A stretch of 64,000 nucleotides of DNA, taken from the NCBI RefSeq assembly GCF_018882385.1, contig NZ_JACVON010000001.1, positions 1,087,373-1,151,372 of the forward strand, written 5' to 3'. The notes under the pieces are model-generated. The model saw only the letters and a program-made list of their open reading frames with translations, searched no databases and was not told the DNA's origin. Of this stretch, positions 36,829 through 46,987 are shown piece by piece (position 1 is the stretch's first letter; every line of letters begins with the position of its first letter). Both the position numbers and the translations under genes were made by a program. Source of the DNA: Polynucleobacter sp. 30F-ANTBAC (GTDB lineage Bacteria; Pseudomonadota; Gammaproteobacteria; Burkholderiales; Burkholderiaceae).

Positions 36829-39138
36829 ATGAGTTCAACACGCACCCCAGTTCGACCACCCTCAAGGCTAGGTAATGGGAAAAAGCCGAGAAATCCCAGC
36901 AGGAATTGGCAACAATTTCTGATTCGATGGGGTGTTTTTCTTGCTAGCTCAGGATTGATCTTAGTAGGCTTGGTTGCTGCTTATGCACTCATTATTGCTA
37001 AGCCGAATCTTCCAGATCTCGACACAATTACGGACTACAAACCTAAGGTCCCTCTACGAATTTATACAGCCGATAACGCATTGATCGGCGAGTTTGGCGA
37101 AGAACGTCGTAGCGTCATGTCTATTGATGAAATTCCAAGCTATCTTAAAAATGCTGTTGTTGCTATTGAAGATGAGCGTTTTTATGAACATGGTGGCGTT
37201 GACTATTGGGGCGTACTCAGAGCGACCCTAGCGAATCTTCGTGGCAGCTTAGCTCAAGGCGCCTCCACTATCACGATGCAAGTTGCTAGAAACTTTTTCC
37301 TAACCAATGAAAAATCGTTCAGCAGAAAACTTTATGAGGTTTTATTAGCTTGGAAAATTGAAGCCAATTTATCTAAAGAAAATATTCTTGAGCTTTACAT
37401 GAACCAAATTTATCTTGGCCAAAGATCTTATGGTTTTGCTAGTGCAGCCCAAATTTATTTCGGCAAGGATGTTCGGCAAATTTCAATTGCTGAGGCGGCA
37501 ATGTTGGCAGGGCTACCCAAGGCCCCTTCGGCATATAACCCTGTTGTTAATTATCGTCGCGCCAAAATTAGACAGGAATATATTCTTCAAAGAATGCGTG
37601 ATCTCAAGATGATCACCGAGAGCCAATACCAATCAGCCCTTTCAGAAACATTGCATGTTCGTGGCATTGGAAGAGAGTTTGTGACAAAAGCCGATTACGT
37701 CGCAGAAATGGCGCGTCAGCTTCTAATTAGCGAATATGGAGATAGCATCTACACACAGGGGATGACCGTCATCACAACGATTCGACGAGCCGAACAAGAT
37801 GCAGCCTATTCAGCAGTTCGCAAAGGCATCATGGACTATGAGCTACGCCATAAATACCGAGGTCCGGAAGGCTACATCAATTTGCCACCTGATGAAGTGC
37901 CAAGGCAAAGAGCAATTGATGATGCGCTCAGCGATCACCCAAGTAGCGATGATTTATTAGCGGGCGTAGTGACCCAAGCTGATATCAAAGAAATAAGTGT
38001 GGTCATTGCAACAGGAGACACCATAAAAATTAAGGGTGATGACCTGAAGCTTGGGAGCATTGCCTTATCTCCCAAGGCGCAACCAAAGCAACAAATTAAA
38101 CCAGGCGCCATCATTCGCGTGTTGCCATTTGAGGGGCGCTGGATACTTGCTCAAATGCCTCAGGTTGAGGCAGCATTTGTAGCTGTAGATACGCATGATG
38201 GGGCTATTCGAGCATTAGTTGGTGGATTTGACCATAATAGAAATAAATACAATCACGTCTCCCAAGCTCAAAGACAACCAGGCTCTTCATTTAAGCCATT
38301 TGTATATGCGGCCGGCATTGAAAAAGGCATCATGCCCAACACGATTGCCAATGATGCTCCTCTTTCTATTAGCAGTTTAGAAACAGGCGGGCAGATGTGG
38401 GAGCCTAAAAACTACGATGGTAAGTTTGAAGGTCGCATGACGATTCGTACGGCATTAGCGAAATCTAAAAATTTAGTTTCTGTGCGTGTTATCCGAAAAA
38501 TTGGCGCCCGCTATACGCAAGACTATGTTCAAAGATTTGGTTTTGAACCAGAAAAGCACCCGCCTTATTTAACTATGTCTTTGGGTGCAGGCTCTGTTAC
38601 CCCGCTTCAATTAGCAACCGGTTACGGTGTTTTTGCAAATGGCGGCTACCGTGTTGAACCCTATCTCATTAGTAAAGTTTTAGATGCTAAAGGTCATGTT
38701 CTTTTTGAAGCTTCACCTCAAAAAGCTGGGGAAAGCCAAATTAGAGCACTTGATGCAAGAACTGCTTTTGTGATGGATAGCTTGCTTCAAGAGGTTACCA
38801 AAACAGGCACTGCTGCCAGTTCGCGCCCGGCTTTAGGAAGAAATGATATCGCCGGCAAGACTGGTACAACCAATGAATCAATGGATGCTTGGTTTGCAGG
38901 TTATCACCCAAGTGTCGTTGCAGTTGCATGGCTAGGCTTTGATAAACCGAAGAGCCTAGGTGACCGTGAAACAGGGGGTGGTTTAGCACTACCGATCTGG
39001 ACTCGCTATATGAAAACTGCTCTTAACGGCGTTCCTGAGTCCCCTAGAGTGCCTCCTCCTGGTGTTACCCAACAAGATGGTGACTGGGTAATTCCTGAAT
39101 TTTTACCATTCTTTGGAAGAGCAACGATTCTTGAGTAA
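36829..39138 (+). CDS. mrcA: Penicillin-binding protein 1A
   Basis: Bifunctional class A PBP that polymerises and cross-links peptidoglycan. 769 residues: cytoplasmic tail (1-29), one membrane helix (about 30-53), glycosyltransferase domain with EDERFYEHGGVDYWGVLRA and QGASTITMQVARNFFL, and a transpeptidase domain with SxxK in QPGSSFKPFVYAAG, SxN in AKSKNLVSVRV and the KTGTTNESMDAWF motif. Length is typical. It diverges from the pilus-like genes, the usual ponA/pil arrangement in betaproteobacteria. Confidence 0.95.
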   Translation: MSSTRTPVRPPSRLGNGKKPRNPSRNWQQFLIRWGVFLASSGLILVGLVAAYALIIAKPNLPDLDTITDYKPKVPLRIYTADNALIGEFGEERRSVMSIDEIPSYLKNAVVAIEDERFYEHGGVDYWGVLRATLANLRGSLAQGASTITMQVARNFFLTNEKSFSRKLYEVLLAWKIEANLSKENILELYMNQIYLGQRSYGFASAAQIYFGKDVRQISIAEAAMLAGLPKAPSAYNPVVNYRRAKIRQEYILQRMRDLKMITESQYQSALSETLHVRGIGREFVTKADYVAEMARQLLISEYGDSIYTQGMTVITTIRRAEQDAAYSAVRKGIMDYELRHKYRGPEGYINLPPDEVPRQRAIDDALSDHPSSDDLLAGVVTQADIKEISVVIATGDTIKIKGDDLKLGSIALSPKAQPKQQIKPGAIIRVLPFEGRWILAQMPQVEAAFVAVDTHDGAIRALVGGFDHNRNKYNHVSQAQRQPGSSFKPFVYAAGIEKGIMPNTIANDAPLSISSLETGGQMWEPKNYDGKFEGRMTIRTALAKSKNLVSVRVIRKIGARYTQDYVQRFGFEPEKHPPYLTMSLGAGSVTPLQLATGYGVFANGGYRVEPYLISKVLDAKGHVLFEASPQKAGESQIRALDARTAFVMDSLLQEVTKTGTAASSRPALGRNDIAGKTGTTNESMDAWFAGYHPSVVAVAWLGFDKPKSLGDRETGGGLALPIWTRYMKTALNGVPESPRVPPPGVTQQDGDWVIPEFLPFFGRATILE

Positions 39139-39141
39139 TCA

Positions 39142-39167
39142 ATCAACCCCTCACTTAAGGGGTTGAT
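39142..39167. terminator. Hairpin between convergent mrcA and cyaY
   Basis: A perfect 10-bp stem, ATCAACCCCT / AGGGGTTGAT, with loop CACTTA. It starts 4 bp after the mrcA stop codon and ends 1 bp before the end of cyaY, so it can serve both genes. There is no clear T-run on either side. Confidence 0.6.
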
Positions 39168-39542
39168 CTAGAAACTTACTTTTAGGGTAGTTTTAGCCTG
39201 TTGACTTGCTAACCTACTCAATTCGGAAAAAAGCTCAGCACCGGTTTTAGTATCCAACCATAAAGGTGTCTCTAGCGTTCCTGCCCAACGATAATGAAAG
39301 CCACCTTCTTTTGCTGCAACCCAAATTTCTTGCAAAGGGGCCTGGGTGTTTACAACAATGACACTTTTATCTTCGAACTGAATATTGACCACATTACCCC
39401 CCTGACGAGAGATATCAAGATCCAAATCACTTGCTTGAAATGCTTCTTCTAACGACATTTCTATCGCTTTAAGGGTCTTCTCAGCAACAACATAAAAAGA
39501 AGAATCCGTTAAAGCCTCTACTATTGGTGAATTATTGTTCAT
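39168..39542 (-). CDS. cyaY: Frataxin-like iron-sulphur cluster protein CyaY
   Basis: Regulates iron delivery to IscS/IscU for Fe-S assembly. From MNNNSPIVEALTDSSF it has 124 residues. Frataxin features: acidic N-terminal helix (EMSLEEAFQASDLDLDIS), VNIQFEDKSVIVVN and the strand QEIWVAAKEGGFHYRW. The longer start 12 codons upstream leaves only 11 bp to the divergent lptM and is less likely. Shine-Dalgarno signals are weak for all candidates. Confidence 0.88.
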   Translation of the reverse strand: MNNNSPIVEALTDSSFYVVAEKTLKAIEMSLEEAFQASDLDLDISRQGGNVVNIQFEDKSVIVVNTQAPLQEIWVAAKEGGFHYRWAGTLETPLWLDTKTGAELFSELSRLASQQAKTTLKVSF

Positions 39543-39595
39543 AGTTTCTTTATCGACCATGCTATAGTCAGTGATCATTTTTAATCTTAATGTAT

Positions 39596-39766
39596 ATGCG
39601 TTTGATTGTATCTAGGACTTGGCTTCTTTGTGTAGCAATATCCCTGCTGGGATGCGGGATACGTGGGCCACTGACACACCCGAATATCCCCAATTTGCCG
39701 ATCCCTCCGGAAAAAGCCGAACCCATGGGTAAGCAATGGCCGCCTGCAGCAACGGAGGCTAAATGA
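39596..39766 (+). CDS. lptM: Small lipoprotein LptM (YifL-like)
   Basis: A 56-residue lipoprotein. Signal peptide MRLIVSRTWLLCVAISLLGC ends in the lipobox LLGC, then GIRGPLTHPNIPN matches the family's conserved GxxGPL block; the rest is proline-rich. LptM associates with LptD and helps its disulfide maturation. Another ATG two codons upstream is possible. Its TGA overlaps the lysA ATG by 4 bp. The cyaY / lptM-lysA arrangement matches the E. coli cyaY / yifL-dapF neighbourhood and other proteobacteria. A TATAGT at 39563-39568 may be its -10. Confidence 0.85.
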   Translation: MRLIVSRTWLLCVAISLLGCGIRGPLTHPNIPNLPIPPEKAEPMGKQWPPAATEAK

Positions 39767-41052
39767 GCCTTATTCCCCAATTAAATGGCTTTTCCATTAA
39801 AAACAATAACTGGCATGCTGAAGATGTTTCATTAGCAAACATCGCTCAAGAATTTGGCACTCCCACTTATGTATACAGCAGAAAAGCTCTGACGGATGCT
39901 TTTAATGCTTATGAAGCTGCCTGCCTTAGACCTAATGGAGACAGACGTGCTCGCGTGCATTACGCCATGAAGGCTAATAGCAATCTAGCCATCTTGAATG
40001 TATTTGCAAAATTAGGAGCTGGTTTTGATATTGTGAGTGCAGGTGAACTCGCCAGAGTTCTTGCTGCAGGAGGGTCGCCAGACAAAGTCGTGTTTTCCGG
40101 TGTAGGTAAAAGCAAGGCTGAAATGGTTGCAGCCCTTCAGGCCGGCGTGAAGTGTTTCAATTTGGAGTCAATTCCTGAGTTAACTCGATTGAATGAGGTT
40201 GCTGGAAGCTTGGGCATCAAAGCTCGCATTTCTCTTCGCGTTAATCCGGATGTTGACCCAAAAACTCATCCTTATATTTCTACTGGTTTAAAAGGTAATA
40301 AGTTTGGTATTGCCTATGATGATGTGATTGCCACCTACCAAGCTGCGGCGAAGATGCCCTTTTGTGAAATTGTTGGCATTGACTGCCACATTGGCTCACA
40401 AATTACAGAAATTAGTCCCTACTTGGATGCTTTAGATCGTGTCTTACACCTGATCACAGCCTTAAATGGTGTTGGCATCAAAATTCGACACCTGGATATT
40501 GGTGGTGGACTTGGCATTAGTTATACCAATGAAACGCCGCCAGCAATTACTGATTTTGCTAACACTCTTCTCAACCATATTGAAGCCAAAGGTTACGGTC
40601 ACTTAGAGGTGTTATTCGAACCGGGTCGTTCATTAGTTGGTAACGCTGGTTTGCTATTAACAACCATTGAATATCTAAAACCCGGTGAAACAAAAAACTT
40701 TTGCATCGTGGATGCGGCCATGAATGATTTGATGCGTCCTGCGATGTACGAGGCTTATCATGCTATCGTTTCAATCAATGATAAGAGTGCATCGCCTGAA
40801 GTAACGTATGACATTGTTGGTCCTATATGTGAATCAGGCGACTGGCTGGGTCGAGATCGACCATTAAAAGTTGCGCAAGGTGATCAGTTAGCCATTCTTT
40901 CTGCAGGCGCATACGGCTTTACCATGAGCTCCAATTACAACACTCGAGGACGTGCAGCAGAAGTGATGGTGGATGGTTCAACAGTTCACTTAATTCGTGA
41001 ACGCGAATCTATCGAGAGTCTTTTTGCTAATGAGAAAATTCTACCTGCCTAG
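39763..41052 (+). CDS. lysA: Diaminopimelate decarboxylase
   Basis: Last step of lysine synthesis, PLP-dependent. 429 residues. PLP lysine in RVHYAMKANSNLAIL; other conserved parts are GIDCHIGSQITEISPY, LDIGGGLGISY, EPGRSLVGNAGLL and the dimer-interface CESGDWLGRDR. The C-terminal YGFTMSSNYNTRGRAAEV is family-typical. The start overlaps the lptM stop, suggesting translational coupling. Confidence 0.96.
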   Translation: MSLIPQLNGFSIKNNNWHAEDVSLANIAQEFGTPTYVYSRKALTDAFNAYEAACLRPNGDRRARVHYAMKANSNLAILNVFAKLGAGFDIVSAGELARVLAAGGSPDKVVFSGVGKSKAEMVAALQAGVKCFNLESIPELTRLNEVAGSLGIKARISLRVNPDVDPKTHPYISTGLKGNKFGIAYDDVIATYQAAAKMPFCEIVGIDCHIGSQITEISPYLDALDRVLHLITALNGVGIKIRHLDIGGGLGISYTNETPPAITDFANTLLNHIEAKGYGHLEVLFEPGRSLVGNAGLLLTTIEYLKPGETKNFCIVDAAMNDLMRPAMYEAYHAIVSINDKSASPEVTYDIVGPICESGDWLGRDRPLKVAQGDQLAILSAGAYGFTMSSNYNTRGRAAEVMVDGSTVHLIRERESIESLFANEKILPA

Positions 41053-41078
41053 TCTCTCTTAATAGACCAAGCAGGTAG
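41041..41078. terminator. Hairpin between convergent lysA and ccsB
   Basis: 8-bp perfect arms CTACCTGC / GCAGGTAG, with an inner 4-bp stem (GTCT / AGAC). The left arm includes the last codons of lysA. The T-run is poor on either strand, but it is well placed to end both transcripts. Confidence 0.55.
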
Positions 41079-41089
41079 CTAAATACTTC

Positions 41090-42280
41090 TTACAAGCTGC
41101 CGTAGCTATGCAAACCTGATAAGAACATATTCACGCCAATGAAAGCAAAGGTGGTTACAAATAAACCAACTAATGCCCACCAAGCAGCGACAATACCTCT
41201 TAAGCCCTTCATGAGGCGCATGTGCAACCAAGCGGCGTAATTCAGCCAAACAATTAGAGCCCAAGTTTCCTTAGGATCCCAACTCCAGTAACCACCCCAA
41301 GCCTCAGCAGCCCAAAGCGCGCCTAAGATGGTCGCGATGGTGAAGAATGCAAAACCAACAGCAATTGATTTATACATCACATCATCTAAAAGCTCTAAGC
41401 TTGGCAAACGATCAGCCAAATAATTTTTAGACTTTAAAATGTACGCTATAGCCACCATAGCCGCTAATGCAAAAGTACCATAACCAATAAAGTTTGCTGG
41501 CACATGGATTTTCATCCACCAGCTTTGTAAAGCAGGTACTAGCGGTTGAATTTGATGTGCATCTCGAGTCACGCTATACCAAAGGATAAAAGCAACAGCA
41601 GCCAAAATAATCCAAAGAACAAAAGCACCTAAAGCTACAGACTTATAACGAGCCTCGTAATACAAGTGATATATGGCTGTAATTAAACAGAAAAGAATGA
41701 AAACTTCATAAAGATTTGAGATAGGAATATGGCCAATATCAATTCCCATTAAATAGGACTCATACCAACGTACAAGCATGCCAGCCAAACCAAAATAAAC
41801 TGCTGCCCATGAAAGCTTTGACGCTGCAGGCCCCATGGTATTTGATCGAAGAGCCAGTCCCAATGTATAGAAGAAGGTGCTCAATGCAAAAAATACACTC
41901 ATCCACAGAATCGCAGATTGACTTGAAAGCATGTACTTCAGGAAGAAAGCTTGTTCAGCTCTTGCTAACGAACCACCTTCAGGCGTCTGATAGAAATAGA
42001 TCGCTATAAAAGTTAAGATGGTTGAGCCAATCATTAAATTTCGTAATGGCGACCATGCCCAGCCAAGAAATGCTAAAACAGGTACCGAGCAAAACAAAAT
42101 AATTTCTTCGTAGCTATCCATATAGGCAGAAAATTTCATTTCAGCAAAAATAGCTCCCGCAGCCAGAGCCAGGGCGAATACATAATCACCCCACTTTAAT
42201 GACTTTAAGCCATCAGTAATGCTCTGTAGCAAAGACTGAACCAAACCGCCTTTGACTGAACTGACATATTTAGTTTCCAT
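41090..42280 (-). CDS. ccsB: Cytochrome c biogenesis protein CcsB (ResC)
   Basis: System II cytochrome c synthase subunit, heme-handling, multi-spanning inner membrane. 396 residues. The WWD heme-binding motif is in WGGYWSWDPKETWALIVWL, preceded by the periplasmic histidine region. It ends in a further membrane segment and a short tail. Together with ResB it attaches heme to apocytochromes such as the cytochrome c4 encoded next door. It overlaps resB by 11 bp. Confidence 0.94.
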   Translation of the reverse strand: METKYVSSVKGGLVQSLLQSITDGLKSLKWGDYVFALALAAGAIFAEMKFSAYMDSYEEIILFCSVPVLAFLGWAWSPLRNLMIGSTILTFIAIYFYQTPEGGSLARAEQAFFLKYMLSSQSAILWMSVFFALSTFFYTLGLALRSNTMGPAASKLSWAAVYFGLAGMLVRWYESYLMGIDIGHIPISNLYEVFILFCLITAIYHLYYEARYKSVALGAFVLWIILAAVAFILWYSVTRDAHQIQPLVPALQSWWMKIHVPANFIGYGTFALAAMVAIAYILKSKNYLADRLPSLELLDDVMYKSIAVGFAFFTIATILGALWAAEAWGGYWSWDPKETWALIVWLNYAAWLHMRLMKGLRGIVAAWWALVGLFVTTFAFIGVNMFLSGLHSYGSL

Positions 42281-44423
42281 GATTTAAATCTTCCTGATAC
42301 TTGTTGAATTCTTTTTCAAAATCGAGTGTCTTGCGCGAGGTTGACATGGCAAAAAGATTTTTACCATTACCCAAGCTTCTGACCCAAATTCGGCGCTCAG
42401 GCAAATAAAACATTGCAAAGATACCTAATACCAATAATAAACAACCAAAGTAAACCATGTTCTTACCAGGGGATCTGGTTACCTGAAAGACACTGGCCTT
42501 AACCTCTTCAAATGAGTCTAACTGAAACGTTAACGGCGCCGGATAAAAATTAGCATCCGACAAAGCTGATGTTGCAGCCTGAATAAACCTCTGACTCTTT
42601 TCATCTTGTTTAGCTGCAGGTAAATTTAATTGAGCTCGGGCTTCTTGCCATAACTCCCAAACAACACCATTGAGCACTTTCAAAATAACTTCTGCTGCTT
42701 TTTCACGCTCAACTTCAGGGACAGCGCGATCAATGAAAGAACCAAGCGCTACAAAACCGCCTGGTGACACGCCGGTTTCTTCAGCCTGTTTAATTGCAAA
42801 CTCACTAGCCCCTGCAAATAATTCAATGGATCGAATTGCGCTCTCTCTTAATTGAGAAACAGCTTGAGGAGAAGATCCAAAACCTGTTTGCTGACTCAGC
42901 ACTTGTGTAAAACGTTGAACCGCTCTCTGTCGTGCGCCTTGGTCTTGTAAAAGAGTTCTAAGGGTTAACCACTCATTCAAACTGAAGTTGTCATCTGCAG
43001 GAATGCGGAGGTATTTAAATTCTTCTGCGGCACTTTCTCTTACGCCCAGCATAAACATAGGCATACCATTTAAGAAAAGTGGCTGCATATAGTTACTAAA
43101 CTCACGCGCCTGGCCTGATGCATCACGAAGCTTATATTGGACTGAGGGGCCCACGTTCTTTAAATCAGCGGTCTTGCTTGTTTTAGCGCCCGAACCTAAA
43201 CGGTTATTAAATGCTTGTGCTAGGCCAGCATCCGCTTTCTGTGTTGCAACCCCTCTGACATCAACCTCTCCAGATGCGTTGGCAATGTTCTCCACATTGG
43301 TTGGTCTAAACCCAACAAACTCAAGTGAATAACTGGTGCCATTATTAGATTTCAGAGCAGTACTTTGGCCAACTTCGCCACTGACAATGAAACTCGATTT
43401 AACAGAGTCTATTGACCCTTGAATCGGATAAGCCCTTAGCTTTAGTTTTGAACCGCCATCTTCAAAGCTAGATTGATAGATAGCAACGCCACGGTGAATC
43501 AGCGGTTCATTAACCTTAATCTTGGCCTCAACTTCTTTCCCCGTGTCTAAATCTTTGATTAAGACTTCGCTCATGAAGAGTTTGGGCATACCTGTACTGT
43601 AGTACTCAACATGGAATTTTTTAAGTGATACAGAAAAGGGCAACTCTTGAATAATGCTACCACTCGTTGCGCTTAATAGTGCAGTAGCACTCGTTGCACC
43701 TTCTGGTACAAAAATATTCGCACGATAACTTGGATTGCTGGCGCTTAACTTGTGCTCACTAGGAATATCTGAAATCAACATCCCTTGAGTATTCGCTGGC
43801 AAGATACTCTTACCACCAAACCAAATTTGTCCTCTGGTGAAAAGGTCGCCATCTAACAAGCCACCTAAGCAAATAAAAACAATGGCGCTATGAGCGAATA
43901 TATATCCCCACTTACTAGCGGCTCCTTTTTTGGCCATCACTTTGGAATGGTCATCGGCTATTAAAGTTTTTACAGAATAACCATCTTTAACTAATCGATC
44001 GGCAATAACCGATGCGGCAGCAGGGTGATCCAGCTTTGTTGAATACTCAAAATGGTGATGGAGCGCTCTTAATCCGCCCTCTTGAACATGTTCTTTCCAT
44101 GCGCGAACATCTGCCAACATTTTGGGCGCATTGCGCACCACACAAAATGAAACTGATACCACTAAAAACGCTAAGATTAATAAAAACCACCATGCAGTGT
44201 AGACAGCGAACAATCCCAAGCCATTAAAAATTTCAGCCCAAAATGGTCCAAATTGATTGACGTAATTCGCATAGGGTTCACTCTGCTTAATGACTGTGCC
44301 AATCATGCTGGCAATTGAAATTATCGTCAGTAATGCGATGGCAAATCGCATCGATGATAAGAGCTCGACGCTTGCTCGTGTAAAACGCTGAAATACGCTG
44401 CTATCTGATGTAAAAATGCTCAT
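42270..44423 (-). CDS. resB: Cytochrome c biogenesis protein ResB
   Basis: System II membrane protein that partners CcsB. 717 residues from MSIFTSDSSVFQRFT. The first part has membrane segments (RFAIALLTIISIASMIGTVI), conserved YANYVNQFGPFWAEIF, and GASKWGYIFAHSAIVFICLGG with a likely heme histidine; a large periplasmic domain follows and a last membrane helix near residue 660. The chosen ATG is nine codons downstream of an in-frame GTG. A terminator-like hairpin and T-run end only 10 bp before it. Confidence 0.92.
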   Translation of the reverse strand: MSIFTSDSSVFQRFTRASVELLSSMRFAIALLTIISIASMIGTVIKQSEPYANYVNQFGPFWAEIFNGLGLFAVYTAWWFLLILAFLVVSVSFCVVRNAPKMLADVRAWKEHVQEGGLRALHHHFEYSTKLDHPAAASVIADRLVKDGYSVKTLIADDHSKVMAKKGAASKWGYIFAHSAIVFICLGGLLDGDLFTRGQIWFGGKSILPANTQGMLISDIPSEHKLSASNPSYRANIFVPEGATSATALLSATSGSIIQELPFSVSLKKFHVEYYSTGMPKLFMSEVLIKDLDTGKEVEAKIKVNEPLIHRGVAIYQSSFEDGGSKLKLRAYPIQGSIDSVKSSFIVSGEVGQSTALKSNNGTSYSLEFVGFRPTNVENIANASGEVDVRGVATQKADAGLAQAFNNRLGSGAKTSKTADLKNVGPSVQYKLRDASGQAREFSNYMQPLFLNGMPMFMLGVRESAAEEFKYLRIPADDNFSLNEWLTLRTLLQDQGARQRAVQRFTQVLSQQTGFGSSPQAVSQLRESAIRSIELFAGASEFAIKQAEETGVSPGGFVALGSFIDRAVPEVEREKAAEVILKVLNGVVWELWQEARAQLNLPAAKQDEKSQRFIQAATSALSDANFYPAPLTFQLDSFEEVKASVFQVTRSPGKNMVYFGCLLLVLGIFAMFYLPERRIWVRSLGNGKNLFAMSTSRKTLDFEKEFNKYQEDLNHGN

Positions 44424-44433
44424 ACCCTCATCT

Positions 44434-44467
44434 AAAAAAATAAAGCCCACAAACTAAGTTCATGGGC
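44434..44467 (-). terminator. Terminator-like hairpin between cytochrome c4 and resB
   Basis: On the minus strand GCCCA / TGGGC arms, with an inner AAC / GTT pairing, are followed by TTTATTTTTTT. It lies 32 bp after the cytochrome c4 stop. The T-run stops about 10 bp before the resB start, so either resB depends on read-through (an attenuator) or it has a promoter overlapping the hairpin. Confidence 0.7.
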
Positions 44468-44499
44468 CCTTCTTTTAGAAAAAACTTAAAGAAGTTTTA

Positions 44500-45177
44500 T
44501 TAACGCAAGCCGGCGATATAGTCTGCTACTGCTTTGATTTCAACATCAGACATTCTAGATGCAATCGCACTCATCTGCACGCTGTTCTTCCGCTCACCTG
44601 AACGGTATGCAATTAACTGTGCCTCTGTGTATTCTGGCCACTGACCAGAGATCCGTGGGTACTGTGCTGGAATACCTGAGCCATTAGGGCTATGACACCC
44701 TGCGCACGCTGCTACAGACTTTGATGCGATACCACCACGGTATATTTTTTGACCCAACTCAATAGTTGCTTTGTTCTTAGCAGTACCAACGCCAGGCGTT
44801 TGTTTTTCTAAATAAGCGCCAAGGTCGGCCATGTCTTCATCACTGAGAAGGGCCGCAAATGCACCCATAATGGCGTTAGGACGATCTTTTGCACCCTTGT
44901 AGTCTTTTAACTGTTTCACTATGTAACTGGCATGCTGACCAGCCAACTTCGGATAGGCTGCTGCGCCACTATTACCACCGGAACCGTGGCAACTCACACA
45001 AGCAACCACACCTCTCTTGGCATCACCGCTGTTATATAGAGCTTCACCCTTAGCAGCATCAGGGGCTGCCTTAGTCGGCGCCTTAGCTGGCGGCTCAGCT
45101 GCAAAGCTAGCAACCGCAAAAGATAGGCCTAAAGTAATCAATAAAGTCTTTAATGTGACTGAAATTGTTTGACGCAT
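44500..45177 (-). CDS. Diheme cytochrome c4
   Basis: Periplasmic electron carrier with two c-type hemes, usually donating to terminal oxidases. 225 residues from MRQTISVTL, with signal peptide cut near SFA. Heme sites: CVSCHG and CAGCHSPNGSG, with axial methionines in NAIMGAFAA and NSVQMSAIA. Two repeated cytochrome domains are visible. AAGGTGA precedes the start by 9 bases. It needs the CcsB/ResB pair downstream for heme attachment, so its position in front of them is functionally sensible. Confidence 0.92.
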   Translation of the reverse strand: MRQTISVTLKTLLITLGLSFAVASFAAEPPAKAPTKAAPDAAKGEALYNSGDAKRGVVACVSCHGSGGNSGAAAYPKLAGQHASYIVKQLKDYKGAKDRPNAIMGAFAALLSDEDMADLGAYLEKQTPGVGTAKNKATIELGQKIYRGGIASKSVAACAGCHSPNGSGIPAQYPRISGQWPEYTEAQLIAYRSGERKNSVQMSAIASRMSDVEIKAVADYIAGLR

Positions 45178-45286
45178 GTGCATTCACCTTATGTATATGA
45201 TGCAAAAGATTAAAAATCTTTATTTTTAATTAAACAACTAATTATCAACGAGAGATTTTACAATAGGTCTAACCTTTTAAACACCT

Positions 45287-46965
<1,679 letters not shown>

Positions 46966-46987
46966 GGGCTCACAGCCTTTGTAGGCC

